From contig NZ_FNCY01000014.1 of NCBI RefSeq assembly GCF_900099695.1, forward strand, positions 1-64,000: a DNA stretch of 64,000 nucleotides, in the 5' to 3' direction. This DNA comes from Propionivibrio dicarboxylicus. GTDB taxonomy: Bacteria; Pseudomonadota; Gammaproteobacteria; Burkholderiales; Rhodocyclaceae. The translations under genes were made by a program, and so were the position numbers. Below the pieces are notes generated by a model. That model was not told the origin of the DNA. It saw only the letters and a program-made list of their open reading frames with translations, and searched no databases. Shown one piece after another: positions 8,469 to 17,209 of the stretch (its first letter is position 1; every line of letters begins with the position of its first letter).

Positions 8469-10715
8469 ATGTCCGATCTGCTCGCGAACCTCAACCCCGA
8501 ACAACTGGCGGCGGTGACGCTGCCGCCGCAGCATGCGCTGATCCTTGCCGGCGCCGGCAGTGGCAAGACGCGCGTGTTGACGACGCGCATCGCCTGGCTG
8601 ATCTCGACCGGGCAAGTCGGACCGCACGGTGTGCTGGCGGTGACCTTCACCAACAAGGCGGCCAAGGAGATGCTGGCGCGCCTGTCGGCGATGCTGCCGA
8701 TCAATCCGCGCGGCATGTGGATCGGCACCTTCCACGGCCTGTGCAATCGCCTGCTGCGCGCGCATCACCGCGAGGCCGGTCTGCCGGCAACCTTCCAGAT
8801 TCTCGATTCGGCCGACCAGTTGTCGGCGATCAAGCGCCTGCTCAAGAACCTCAACGTCGACGACGAAAAATACCCGCCGCGCGAACTCGCGCATTTCATC
8901 AATGCGCACAAGGAACAGGGCATCCGCGCCGCGCAGGCCGAAGCCTATGACGATTACACGCGCCGGCGCGTCGAGCTGTATGCTGAATACGAGGCGCAGT
9001 GCCAGCGCGAAGGCGTCGCCGATTTCGCCGAACTGCTGCTGCGCACCTACGAGTTGCTGTGCCGCAACGAGCCGCTGCGCCGCCATTACCAGGCGCGCTT
9101 CAGGCATATTCTCGTCGACGAGTTCCAGGATACCAACGTCCTGCAGTACAAGTGGCTCAAGCTGCTCGCGAGTTACGGAGAACGCAGTCCGGCCGCAGGG
9201 CCGTCCCAAGGGCGGACGGAAGGCGGTGATGACGAGAAGACCCTTCTTGCGTCGGATGAGCGCGGGGAGGGCGGGTGTATCTTCGCCGTCGGCGACGATG
9301 ACCAGAGCATTTATGCCTTCCGCGGCGCCGAAGTCGGCAACATGCGCGATCTCGAGCGCGAGTTCAGGATTGCCAATGTCATTCGTCTGGAGCAGAACTA
9401 TCGGTCGCATGGCAACATCCTCGATGCCGCCAATGCCCTGATCAAGAACAACCGCGGACGCCTCGGCAAGAACCTGTGGACCGATGCCGGCGCCGGCGAG
9501 CCGATCCGCGTCTTTGAAGGGTTTTCGGATATCGACGAGGCGCGCTTCGCCGTCGATGAAGTGCGCGAACTGATTCGTGACGGTTTCCCGCCGACGCAGA
9601 TCGCGCTGCTCTATCGCTCGAACGCGCAGTCGCGCGTGCTCGAGCATCAACTGTTCAGCGCCGGGGTGCCGTACCGCGTGCATGGCGGCCTGCGCTTCTT
9701 CGATCGTCAGGAAGTGAAGCATGCGCTTGCCTACCTGCGGCTGATCGCCAATCCCGACGATGACACCGCGTTCGCGCGGGTCGTCAATTTCCCGACGCGC
9801 GGCATCGGCAGTCGCAGCGTTGAGGCCTTGCAGGAAGCGGCGCATCGCGCCAATTCGAGCCTCTACAACGCGGCGGCAAGCCTGACCGGCAAGGCCGGCG
9901 CGGCGGTCGGCCAGTTCATCCGGTTGATCGAAACCCTGCGTGCCGAGACGGCGGCGCTGGTTTTGCCGGAAGTCATCGAGCATCTGATCGACCGCAGCGG
10001 CCTGCGCGCGTATTACCTCGGCGAAAAGGAAGGCCGCGAGCGGCTCGAGAACCTCGACGAACTGGTCAGCGCGGCGACGGCATTCGTGCAGGAAGAGGAA
10101 GGCACCCTGGCGCATCCGGAAGAATCCGACGCAGCCGCGTCCTTCCTTGCGCATGCCTCGCTCGAGGCCGGCGAGCACCAGGCCGGCGAGGGGCAGGAAG
10201 CGGTGCAGTTGATGACGGTGCATGCCGCCAAGGGTCTGGAGTTCGATGCCGTTTTCATTACCGGCCTGGAACAGGGCTTGTTCCCGCACGAGAATTCGGC
10301 ACAGGAGCGCGACGGCCTCGAAGAAGAGCGCCGGCTGATGTACGTCGCCGTGACGCGCGCCCGCCGCCGTCTGTACCTGACGCATGCGCAGACGCGCATG
10401 TTGCACGGGCAGACGCGCTATTGCCTGTCCTCGTTGTTCCTCGAAGAATTGCCTGAGGAATTGTTGCGCCGGGTGGGGGCGACCCCGTCCTTTGCGGCGA
10501 GCCCGGCACCAGCGTATTCAGCGGCCCCGACGCGCCAACGCGAGGCGTCGACTGTCGGTGGTTTTCGTATCGGCCAGAGCGTGCAGCACGCCAAGTTCGG
10601 TCTCGGCGTCATCGTCTCGGCCGAGGGCGGTGCCGACGCGCGGGTGCAGATCAATTTTGGCGCGCACGGCATGAAATGGCTGGCGCTCGCCTACGCCAAG
10701 CTGACGCCGGTATAG
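8469..10715 (+). CDS. uvrD: UvrD/PcrA-type superfamily 1 DNA helicase II
   Basis: A 748-residue 3'-5' helicase of nucleotide excision and mismatch repair. Motif I (AGAGSGKT) lies near residue 30, motif II is DEFQDT at 217-222, motif III is GDDDQSIYAFRGA, the QNYRS motif follows, and the C-terminal helicase motifs end in VTRARRRLYL. The C-terminus (GFRIGQSVQHAKFGLGVI) is the Tudor-like RNA-polymerase-interacting domain of UvrD/PcrA. The start was set at ATG 8469 (MSDLLANLNPEQ), which matches the family; an upstream GTG at 8454 is possible. Unusual: residues ~238-269, between motifs II and III, form a hydrophilic, low-complexity insert absent from ordinary UvrD (annotated separately). Confidence 0.95.
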   Translation: MSDLLANLNPEQLAAVTLPPQHALILAGAGSGKTRVLTTRIAWLISTGQVGPHGVLAVTFTNKAAKEMLARLSAMLPINPRGMWIGTFHGLCNRLLRAHHREAGLPATFQILDSADQLSAIKRLLKNLNVDDEKYPPRELAHFINAHKEQGIRAAQAEAYDDYTRRRVELYAEYEAQCQREGVADFAELLLRTYELLCRNEPLRRHYQARFRHILVDEFQDTNVLQYKWLKLLASYGERSPAAGPSQGRTEGGDDEKTLLASDERGEGGCIFAVGDDDQSIYAFRGAEVGNMRDLEREFRIANVIRLEQNYRSHGNILDAANALIKNNRGRLGKNLWTDAGAGEPIRVFEGFSDIDEARFAVDEVRELIRDGFPPTQIALLYRSNAQSRVLEHQLFSAGVPYRVHGGLRFFDRQEVKHALAYLRLIANPDDDTAFARVVNFPTRGIGSRSVEALQEAAHRANSSLYNAAASLTGKAGAAVGQFIRLIETLRAETAALVLPEVIEHLIDRSGLRAYYLGEKEGRERLENLDELVSAATAFVQEEEGTLAHPEESDAAASFLAHASLEAGEHQAGEGQEAVQLMTVHAAKGLEFDAVFITGLEQGLFPHENSAQERDGLEEERRLMYVAVTRARRRLYLTHAQTRMLHGQTRYCLSSLFLEELPEELLRRVGATPSFAASPAPAYSAAPTRQREASTVGGFRIGQSVQHAKFGLGVIVSAEGGADARVQINFGAHGMKWLALAYAKLTPV
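9180..9275 (+). repeat. 96-bp in-frame palindromic insert within uvrD
   Basis: The 32 codons between LLASYGE and CIFAVGDDDQS have no counterpart in usual UvrD and read as a Gly/Ser/Asp/Glu-rich linker. The DNA holds two adjacent hairpins: CCGTCC (9201-9206) with GGACGG (9214-9219), and CGAGAAG (9233-9239) with CTTCTTG (9243-9249). A short, structured, frame-preserving insert resembles Rickettsia-type palindromic coding elements. That it is mobile is inference. Confidence 0.5.
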
Positions 10716-10739
10716 CCGCCGGCGCCTTCGACGCGGCGC

Positions 10740-10994
10740 CTAGCCGTGCCGCAGCTTGAGCACCAGCACCATGCCGGCGAGCACGAAGGTGATGGCGTTG
10801 GCGACGACGACCGGCCAGGCCGCGATCATCAGGCCATAGACGAGCCAGGCGGCGATGCCGCAGGTGAACAGCACATACATGCGCAGTGAAATGTCCTGCG
10901 TGCGCTTGCTGCGCCAGATTTGCCAGACCTGCGGCACGAAAGCGACAGTGGTGAGCGTGGCGGCGAGATAGCCGATCCATTCGACGGGAATCAT
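10740..10994 (-). CDS. SemiSWEET-type small membrane transporter (PQ-loop/MtN3 family)
   Basis: An 84-residue protein with three predicted membrane helices (WIGYLAATLTTVAFVPQVWQ, MYVLFTCGIAAWLVYGLMI and VVVANAITFVLAGMVLVL). The PQ in the first helix and the overall length match bacterial SemiSWEETs, which dimerise to form sugar transporters. It stands alone, convergent with uvrD and 24 bases from its stop. Substrate unknown. Confidence 0.88.
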   Translation of the reverse strand: MIPVEWIGYLAATLTTVAFVPQVWQIWRSKRTQDISLRMYVLFTCGIAAWLVYGLMIAAWPVVVANAITFVLAGMVLVLKLRHG

Positions 10995-11063
10995 GGGTTT
11001 CTATCGTTACGGTGGTGTTTGCGGGAGCGTCGACGCAGTCTAGGCATCATGACGAAGGAATGG

Positions 11064-11981
11064 TCAGCGACGCACCGGCACGGCGCTGGCCGGCAGGGCG
11101 TCGGCAACCGCCTGGCGGAGCGCGTCGATGGCTTGCGGACGCGGGAAGCTCGCCCGCCAGGCGACGACGACGCGCCGTTGCGGTCCCGGTTCGCTGAAGC
11201 GGCGCAGTTGCAGCAGTTCGTCCTGCGCCGGCCAGGACAGTGCCGCCGAGATCGGCACGATCGACATGCCGGCGCCGCTCGCGACCATATGACGCACGGT
11301 TTCGAGCGAACTGCCTTCGCGCGCGCCTTCGGTGCCGCCGGGTTCCGAGAGTTGCGGGCAGGCCTGCACGACTTGGTCGCGGAAACAGTTTCCCGGCCCC
11401 AGCAGCAGCAGATTCTCGCCGACGATGTCGCGCGGCGCCAGGATTTCCTTGGCGGTCAGCGGATGTCCGGACGGCAGGATCGCGGCAAACGGTTCGTCAT
11501 AAAGCGCGCCGGTGACGATGCCGGGTTCGACGAAGGGATCGGCGACGACGATGGCATCGAGTTCGCCGCGTCGCAGTTGCTCGCCGAGGCGGACGGTGAA
11601 GTTCTCTTGCAGATGTAGCGGCATGTCCGGCGCCCGCGCGTGCAGCGACGGGATCAGGCGCGGCAGCAGGTAGGGCGCGATGGTGAAGATGACGCCGAGG
11701 CGCAAGGGGCCGACCAGCGGATTCTTCCCCTGACGCGCGATTTCCTGCAGGCGCGCCGATTCTTCGAGGACGCGCTCGGCCTGCGCGGCGATCTGCTCGC
11801 CGATCGGCGTGAGCCGCACGTCGGCCGAACTGCGCTCGAACAGCGTGATGCCGAAGCGCTGCTCGACTTTCTTCAAGGCTACCGACAGCGTCGGCTGGCT
11901 GACGTGGCATTTCTCGGCGGCCCGCCCGAAGTGGCGTTCGCGGGCCAGGGTGACGATGTAGCGCAATTCGGTGAGGGTCAT
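11064..11981 (-). CDS. oxyR: Hydrogen-peroxide sensor OxyR (LysR family)
   Basis: With the ATG at 11981 the protein is 305 residues, the length of E. coli OxyR. An N-terminal winged helix-turn-helix (AAEKCHVSQPTLSVALKKVE) is followed by the LysR co-inducer domain. The redox cysteines are seen in GPGNCFRDQVVQAC and fall at positions 199 and 208, the E. coli numbering, so thiol-disulfide sensing should be conserved. A longer version from TTG 12002 would start inside the operator and is less likely. It is divergent from ahpC, with a shared regulatory region containing an OxyR-type site. Expected role: activating ahpCF and other peroxide defences after oxidation. Confidence 0.95.
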   Translation of the reverse strand: MTLTELRYIVTLARERHFGRAAEKCHVSQPTLSVALKKVEQRFGITLFERSSADVRLTPIGEQIAAQAERVLEESARLQEIARQGKNPLVGPLRLGVIFTIAPYLLPRLIPSLHARAPDMPLHLQENFTVRLGEQLRRGELDAIVVADPFVEPGIVTGALYDEPFAAILPSGHPLTAKEILAPRDIVGENLLLLGPGNCFRDQVVQACPQLSEPGGTEGAREGSSLETVRHMVASGAGMSIVPISAALSWPAQDELLQLRRFSEPGPQRRVVVAWRASFPRPQAIDALRQAVADALPASAVPVRR

Positions 11982-12001
11982 GGCGGTCGTTCGGGGTGTC
12001 A

Positions 12002-12038
12002 ATAGTCATTGGCTATCGAAAATATTATCACAATAAAT
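12002..12038. promoter_or_regulatory. OxyR operator between oxyR and ahpC
   Basis: Bases 12002-12016 read ATAG-N7-CTAT, an exact match to the OxyR half-site pair; after a 7-base spacer a weaker copy (ATTA-N7-AAAT, 12024-12038) follows. This is the known four-motif OxyR arrangement. It sits 21 bases before the oxyR start and about 80 before ahpC, fitting autoregulation and ahpC activation. The AT-rich run after it (12036-12050) probably holds the ahpC -10. Confidence 0.75.
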
Positions 12039-12117
12039 TAGATAAATAATCGCGGCGGTCTTAAGATTCATCCATCGCTTCACGACAACCTCACTTAACA
12101 CACAAGGAGAACACCTC

Positions 12118-12684
12118 ATGAAATCGCTGATCAATACCGAAGTCCTGCCCTTCAACGCCACCGCTTACCACGCCGGCAAGTTCATTCAAGTGTCGGATGC
12201 CGACCTGCGCGGCAAGTGGTCGGTCGTCTTCTTCTACCCGGCCGACTTCACCTTCGTCTGCCCGACCGAGTTGGGCGACCTCGCCGACAACTATGCCGAA
12301 TTCAAGAAGCTCGGCGTCGAAATCTACAGCGTCTCGACCGACACGCACTTCACGCACAAGGCCTGGCACGACAGTTCCGACACGATCCGCAAGATCGACT
12401 ATGTCATGGTCGGCGATCCGACCGGCACGATCAGCCGCAATTTCGGCGTCATGATCGAGGAAGCCGGCCTGGCCGAGCGCGGTACCTTCGTCATCGACCC
12501 GAACGGCAAGATCCAGATCATCGAGATCAATGCCGGCGGTATCGGCCGCGACGCCAGCGAACTGCTGCGCAAGGTCAAGGCGGCACAGTACGTCGCCTCG
12601 CACCCGGGTGAAGTCTGCCCGGCCAAGTGGAAGGAAGGCGACGCGACGCTCGCCCCCTCGCTCGACCTCGTCGGCAAGATCTGA
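12118..12684 (+). CDS. ahpC: Alkyl hydroperoxide reductase subunit C (2-Cys peroxiredoxin)
   Basis: 188 residues, the enterobacterial AhpC length. The peroxidatic cysteine is in FTFVCPTE (residue 48) and the resolving cysteine in [10 protein letters not shown] (residue 167). It reduces hydrogen peroxide and organic or peroxynitrite peroxides in the cytoplasm and is recycled by AhpF, encoded next. A strong AAGGAG ribosome site lies just upstream of ATG 12118. The divergent oxyR and the operator at 12002-12038 indicate peroxide induction. Confidence 0.97.
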   Translation: MKSLINTEVLPFNATAYHAGKFIQVSDADLRGKWSVVFFYPADFTFVCPTELGDLADNYAEFKKLGVEIYSVSTDTHFTHKAWHDSSDTIRKIDYVMVGDPTGTISRNFGVMIEEAGLAERGTFVIDPNGKIQIIEINAGGIGRDASELLRKVKAAQYVASHPGEVCPAKWKEGDATLAPSLDLVGKI

Positions 12685-12714
12685 TTGTCCTGAAGCACCT
12701 GTCACAGCATCTCT

Positions 12715-12737
12715 CACCCCGGCGTCGTGCCGGGGTG
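12715..12737 (+). terminator. Hairpin between ahpC and ahpF (attenuator or mRNA-stability element)
   Basis: A perfect 9-bp GC-rich stem (12715-12723 with 12729-12737, loop GTCGT) followed by a weak U-containing tract. In an ahpC-ahpF operon such a structure probably gives partial termination or protects the ahpC transcript, so that AhpC is made in excess over AhpF. Confidence 0.65.
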
Positions 12738-12773
12738 ATTCATTAATCCAACAGCATTCCAAGGGAGAACAGC

Positions 12774-14330
12774 ATGCTTGATGCGGCCATCAAGACCCAA
12801 CTCAAAGCCTATCTCGAACGCATCCGCGAGCCGATCGAACTCGTGGCGACGCTCGATGCCAGCGACAAAGCCGGCGAAATGCGCGCGATGCTCGATGAGA
12901 TCGATGCGCTGTCGGACAAGGTATCGGTCCGCTACGACGGTGATGACGCGCGCCGACCGTCCTTTTCGGTCGGTCGTCCGGGTGAGGCGGCGCGCATCCG
13001 CTTTGCCGGTCTGCCGCTCGGACACGAGTTCACTTCGCTGGTGCTGGCCTTGCTGCAGGTCGGTGGTCATCCGCCCAAGGCCGATCCGGCGGCGATCGAG
13101 CAGGCGCGTGCGCTGACCGGGACGTTCCGCTTCGAGACGTATATTTCCCTGTCCTGCCACAACTGCCCCGACGTCGTTCAGGCGCTGAACCTGCTGGCCG
13201 TGCTGAATCCCGGCATCACCCACACGATGATCGACGGCGCCCTGTTCAAGGACGAGGTCGAGCGCGAGAAGATCATGGCGGTGCCGACCGTCCTGCTCAA
13301 CGGCGAGCCCTTCGGTCAGGGGCGCACCAGCTTCGAGGAAGTCCTGGCCAAGCTCGATGTCGGCCTCGTCGAACGCGAGGCGCGCAAGATCGCCGACAAG
13401 GCGCCGTTCGACGTGCTCATCGTCGGCGGCGGACCGGCCGGCGCGGCAGCGGCGATTTATGCCGCACGCAAGGGCATCCGCACCGGACTCGTCGCCGATC
13501 GCTTCGGTGGCCAGGTGCTCGATACGATGGCGATCGAGAACTTTATCTCGGTCAAGTCGACTGAAGGGCCGCGCCTCGTCGCCGGACTCGAACAGCATGT
13601 CCGCGATTACAACGTCGACATCATGAACCTGCAACGCGCCGAGTCGCTCGCGGTCGGCGCCGACGGGCTGGCTGAAATTGGCCTGGCGAGCGGCGCCTCG
13701 CTCAGGAGCCGCAGCGTCATCATTTCGACCGGTGCGCGCTGGCGCAAGATGGACGTGCCCGGCGAGGAAGCCTATGCCGGACGCGGTGTCGCTTACTGCC
13801 CGCACTGTGATGGCCCGCTGTTCAAGGGCAAGCGCGTTGCCGTCGTCGGCGGCGGCAATTCGGGTGTCGAGGCGGCAATCGATCTCGCCGGCATCGTCGG
13901 CCATGTCACCCTGCTGGCGCGCAACGACGTGCGTGCCGATGCCGTGTTGCAAAAGCGCCTGGCCAGCTTGCCCAATGTCGACGTCATCACTCATACCCGC
14001 ATTGGCGAGGTCGTGGGCAACGGCGACAAGGTCACCGGCCTTGCCTACACCGATCAGACGAGCGGCGAAGCGCGGACGCTGGAAGTCGAAGGCGTGTTCG
14101 TGCAGATCGGGCTGTTGCCCAACACCGATTGGCTCAAGGGCTCGGTCGATCTGTCGGCGCACGGCGAGATCGAGGTCGATGCGCGCGGTCAGACCTCCTT
14201 GCCCGGTGTGTTCGCCGCCGGCGATTGCACGACCGTTCCTTTCAAGCAGATCGTCATCGCCATGGGCGAGGGGGCCAAGGCTTCGCTGGCGGCCTTCGAG
14301 CATCTGATCCGCTCGCCCTTGCCGGCCTGA
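12774..14330 (+). CDS. ahpF: Alkyl hydroperoxide reductase subunit F (AhpC reductase)
   Basis: A 518-residue flavoprotein disulfide reductase that passes electrons from NADH through FAD to AhpC. The N-terminal tandem-thioredoxin-fold domain carries the CHNC pair (residues 128/131) and the thioredoxin-reductase-like part carries CPHC (342/345). The FAD-binding [10 protein letters not shown] and the NAD-binding [10 protein letters not shown] motifs are clear, as is the C-terminal FAD motif FAAGDCT. The ribosome site (AAGGGAG) and the spacing support ATG 12774. It is co-regulated with ahpC; a strong terminator follows. Confidence 0.97.
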   Translation: MLDAAIKTQLKAYLERIREPIELVATLDASDKAGEMRAMLDEIDALSDKVSVRYDGDDARRPSFSVGRPGEAARIRFAGLPLGHEFTSLVLALLQVGGHPPKADPAAIEQARALTGTFRFETYISLSCHNCPDVVQALNLLAVLNPGITHTMIDGALFKDEVEREKIMAVPTVLLNGEPFGQGRTSFEEVLAKLDVGLVEREARKIADKAPFDVLIVGGGPAGAAAAIYAARKGIRTGLVADRFGGQVLDTMAIENFISVKSTEGPRLVAGLEQHVRDYNVDIMNLQRAESLAVGADGLAEIGLASGASLRSRSVIISTGARWRKMDVPGEEAYAGRGVAYCPHCDGPLFKGKRVAVVGGGNSGVEAAIDLAGIVGHVTLLARNDVRADAVLQKRLASLPNVDVITHTRIGEVVGNGDKVTGLAYTDQTSGEARTLEVEGVFVQIGLLPNTDWLKGSVDLSAHGEIEVDARGQTSLPGVFAAGDCTTVPFKQIVIAMGEGAKASLAAFEHLIRSPLPA

Positions 14331-14340
14331 GCGATCCGTC

Positions 14341-14377
14341 AAAGCGCGGTCCGGGCTGTCGGGCCGCGCTTTTTTTT
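14341..14377 (+). terminator. Rho-independent terminator after ahpF
   Basis: The stem AAAGCGCGG (14341-14349) pairs with CCGCGCTTT (14364-14372), and T residues continue to 14377. It closes the ahpCF transcript. Confidence 0.88.
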
Positions 14378-14490
14378 GTCGTGCGTCCTGGCTGCTTTTG
14401 GCTTGCCGTCGCGCCTTTCCGGGGCTAGGCTAATGCTTTTGAATACCGGTGCGAGAATCGCGCCGGTTCGACCTTTTTCAGGAGATTGGC

Positions 14491-15465
14491 ATGACGTTTG
14501 CGATTCGTTTTCATCAGACCGGCGGTCCCGAAGTGCTGCGCTGGGAGGAAGTTTCCGTCGGTGCGCCGGTGGCCGGTGAGGCGCGCGTTCGCCATGAAGC
14601 CGTCGGGCTGAACTTCATCGACACCTACCACCGTACCGGGCTGTATCCGATGCCGCTGCCTTCGGGTATCGGTCTTGAGGGCGCCGGCATCGTCGAAGCG
14701 GTCGGCGAGGGTGTCAGCGACATCCAGGTCGGCGATCGCGTCGCCTATGCCGGCGGGCCGGTCGGCGCCTACAGCCAGGTGCGCTGCATGCCGGCGCATC
14801 GCCTGCTCAAGTTGCCGGCGTCGATCGATTTTCGCACCGGCGCGGCGATGATGCTGCAGGGCATGACGGCGGCCTATCTGCTGCGCCGTACCTGTCGCGT
14901 CCAGCCGGGCGATGCCGTGCTCATCCATGCGGCGGCCGGCGGCGTCGGGCTGATCGCCTGCCAATGGGCGAAGGCGCTCGGTGCGACGGTGATCGGCACG
15001 GTGTCGACCGAAGCCAAGGCGGAACTCGCGCGTCAGCACGGTTGCGATCACGTCATCCTGTATACCCGTGAGGACATCGTCAAGCGCGTGCGCGAGATCA
15101 CCGGCGGCGAAGGCGTTGCCGTGGTCTATGACGGTGTCGGCAAGGACACTTTCGCGGCGTCGCTCGACTGCCTGCGTCCGCGCGGCATGATGGCGACCTT
15201 CGGCAATGCCTCGGGGGCGGTGCCGGCTTTTGATCCGCTGACGCTGACGCAAAAGGGCTCGCTCTTCCTGACGCGGCCGAAGCTCGCCGATTACACGACG
15301 CGCCGCGACGAATTGCTCGACATCGGCCAGGAATTGTTCAACGTCGTCGTCGGCGGTCAGGTCAAGATCGAAGTGAATCAGACCTATCCCTTGTCCGAAG
15401 CGGCGCAGGCGCACCGCGACCTCGAAGCGCGCAAGACGACGGGATCGACGATTTTCCTGCCCTGA
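14491..15465 (+). CDS. qor: NADPH:quinone oxidoreductase (zinc-free MDR family)
   Basis: 324 residues of the medium-chain dehydrogenase/reductase superfamily, quinone-reductase branch. The N-terminal GroES-like half contains NFIDTYHRTGLY, diagnostic of Qor, and the Rossmann half has HAAAGGVGLIACQWAKALG. The zinc ligands of alcohol dehydrogenases are absent. It reduces quinones or enones using NADPH in the cytoplasm. ATG 14491 has a GGAGA site upstream; an in-frame start at 14449 lacks one. The next gene begins one base after its stop, so they are probably co-transcribed. Confidence 0.9.
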   Translation: MTFAIRFHQTGGPEVLRWEEVSVGAPVAGEARVRHEAVGLNFIDTYHRTGLYPMPLPSGIGLEGAGIVEAVGEGVSDIQVGDRVAYAGGPVGAYSQVRCMPAHRLLKLPASIDFRTGAAMMLQGMTAAYLLRRTCRVQPGDAVLIHAAAGGVGLIACQWAKALGATVIGTVSTEAKAELARQHGCDHVILYTREDIVKRVREITGGEGVAVVYDGVGKDTFAASLDCLRPRGMMATFGNASGAVPAFDPLTLTQKGSLFLTRPKLADYTTRRDELLDIGQELFNVVVGGQVKIEVNQTYPLSEAAQAHRDLEARKTTGSTIFLP

Positions 15466-15466
15466 C

Positions 15467-16093
15467 ATGAAATCCTTCCTGGTCGCCAATCCCAAGGGCG
15501 GGTCGGGCAAGACGACGCTGGCGACGAATCTCGCCGGCTATTTTGCCCGTCGCGGTCATCGCGTCATGTTGGGTGACGTCGATCGGCAGCATTCGTCGCG
15601 CGACTGGCTGGCGATCCGCCCCGAGGTGCTGCCGCCGATCCAGAGCTGGGATCTTGCCAAGGATCAGCCGGCCAGGCCGCCGAAAGAGACGACGCATGTC
15701 GTCCTCGATACGCCGGCCGGGCTGCACGGCAAGCAACTCGACCGCGTGCTCGGTCAGGTGCGCCGGGTCATCGTGCCGGTGCAGCCCTCGCTCTTCGACA
15801 TCCTGGCGACGCGCCACTTCCTCGATACCTTGCTCGGTGAGAAATGCGTGCGCAAGGAGAAGACCTGCGTCGCCGTCGTCGGCATGCGTGTCGATGCGCG
15901 CACACGCGCGGCGTCGGAGCTTGAGCGCTTTCTCTCGTACTACGATCTGCCGGTGCTCACCTACTTGCGCGACACCCAGTTGTACGTGCAGACGAGCGCC
16001 AACGGCATGACGCTGTTCGATCTGGCGCCGTCGCGTGCGGCGCGGGACGTCGAGCAGTGGCAGCCAATCATCGATTGGGTCGAGCAGTCATGA
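15467..16093 (+). CDS. Orphan ParA/MinD-like P-loop ATPase
   Basis: 208 residues. The deviant Walker A motif KGGSGKTT at residues 10-17 carries the ParA signature lysine, and the switch region reads VVLDTPAG. The protein lacks the ParA DNA-binding N-terminus, and no ParB or centromere-like repeat lies nearby, so a chromosome-partition role is not supported. Short ParA-like ATPases often position other complexes such as pili, chemosensory arrays or cellulose machinery. It starts one base after the qor stop. Confidence 0.82.
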   Translation: MKSFLVANPKGGSGKTTLATNLAGYFARRGHRVMLGDVDRQHSSRDWLAIRPEVLPPIQSWDLAKDQPARPPKETTHVVLDTPAGLHGKQLDRVLGQVRRVIVPVQPSLFDILATRHFLDTLLGEKCVRKEKTCVAVVGMRVDARTRAASELERFLSYYDLPVLTYLRDTQLYVQTSANGMTLFDLAPSRAARDVEQWQPIIDWVEQS

Positions 16094-16108
16094 CCGGGGA
16101 GGTGCCGG

Positions 16109-17209
16109 ATGGAGCAAACGGACACGGGGGCTGAACGCCCGGAGGACACGGCGGCGATGCCGGTTATGGCGGGCGACGCGAGCGGAGAGTGCTTTCCGCT
16201 GGAGTTTACGGGTCGTGGCGGTGACTATTTCGGCATCTGGATCGTCAATCTCCTGCTGACCCTCCTGACCCTGGGTATCTATTCGGCCTGGGCCAAGGTG
16301 CGCCGTCTGCAGTACTTCTATCGCAACACGCAGCTCGCCGGCGCGAGTTTCGACTATCACGGTAATCCGCGTGCGATTCTCAAGGGGCGCGTGATTGCCG
16401 TCGCCATGCTGATCGCCTATCAGGTCGCCGGCGGCGTGCATCCCGGATTGGGGGCGCTGGTGGCCGTCGCGCTTGCGCTGGTGCTGCCGCGCCTGCTGCT
16501 GCGTTCCTTGCAGTTCCGCCTCGCCAACAGCAGTTATCGCGGTTTGCGTTTTCGCTTCGACGCCCGCCTCAAGGACGCCTATCGCGTCTTCCTCGGCTGG
16601 CCGCTGCTCGCCTTTGTGACGCTCTATCTGCTCGCTCCGTTCTGTCACCAGCGGCTCAAACAGTTCCAGCACGGTAATGCCGTCTTTGGCCAGACCCGGT
16701 TTGCGTTCAGTGCGCCGGTTCGGGCGTTTTACGCGTTGTATTTCAAGATGGCCGGCGCCCTGGTGCTGGGCGGCGTCCTGATCGCTGTCCTTGGCGTCGG
16801 TCTGCATGGGGCGGCGCAGACGCTCGGCGGCGGCCGGCTCGGCGCCGGGCTGATCGCGGTGTTCCCGCTCATCGCCTTGCTGGTGCTGTTTTTCTTCATC
16901 CGCCCGTTTTTCGAAGCCTTGTCGCAGAATCTGGTCTGGAACCACACGCAGCTTGGCGAACATCGTTTCGTCAGCACGGCCTCGGTCTGGCGACTGTTCT
17001 GGATTCGGCTGACGAACCTGTTTGCCGTGCTGTTTACGCTGGGCTTCTATCATCCCTTTGCCGTCGTCCGCCTGCTGCGCTATCGCCTGCAGACGGTGTC
17101 CGTGCTGGCGGCGGGCGATCTCGGTGCCTTCGTAGCCGGCAGCACGGATCCGGTCGGCGCGACCGGCGAGGAAGCGGCCGAGCTCTTCGATATCGATATC
17201 GCCCTGTGA
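16109..17209 (+). CDS. YjgN/DUF898 family inner-membrane protein
   Basis: 366 residues with several hydrophobic helices and the family features GIYSAWAKVRRLQYFYRNT and, later, TLGFYHPFAVVRLLRYR, which mark the internally duplicated DUF898 fold. Function is not established for the family. The next gene, an M48 peptidase, overlaps it by four bases (GTGA), a pairing that suggests a joint membrane-quality or envelope role. Confidence 0.87.
   Translation: MEQTDTGAERPEDTAAMPVMAGDASGECFPLEFTGRGGDYFGIWIVNLLLTLLTLGIYSAWAKVRRLQYFYRNTQLAGASFDYHGNPRAILKGRVIAVAMLIAYQVAGGVHPGLGALVAVALALVLPRLLLRSLQFRLANSSYRGLRFRFDARLKDAYRVFLGWPLLAFVTLYLLAPFCHQRLKQFQHGNAVFGQTRFAFSAPVRAFYALYFKMAGALVLGGVLIAVLGVGLHGAAQTLGGGRLGAGLIAVFPLIALLVLFFFIRPFFEALSQNLVWNHTQLGEHRFVSTASVWRLFWIRLTNLFAVLFTLGFYHPFAVVRLLRYRLQTVSVLAAGDLGAFVAGSTDPVGATGEEAAELFDIDIAL

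Noticed and set aside
8256-10406. A 716-codon minus-strand frame opposite uvrD.
   Set aside because: Shadow of the uvrD coding sequence; composition is repetitive and no family is recognisable.
15467-16093. Chromosome partition ParA.
   Set aside because: No N-terminal DNA-binding helix, no parB and no parS-like site nearby.
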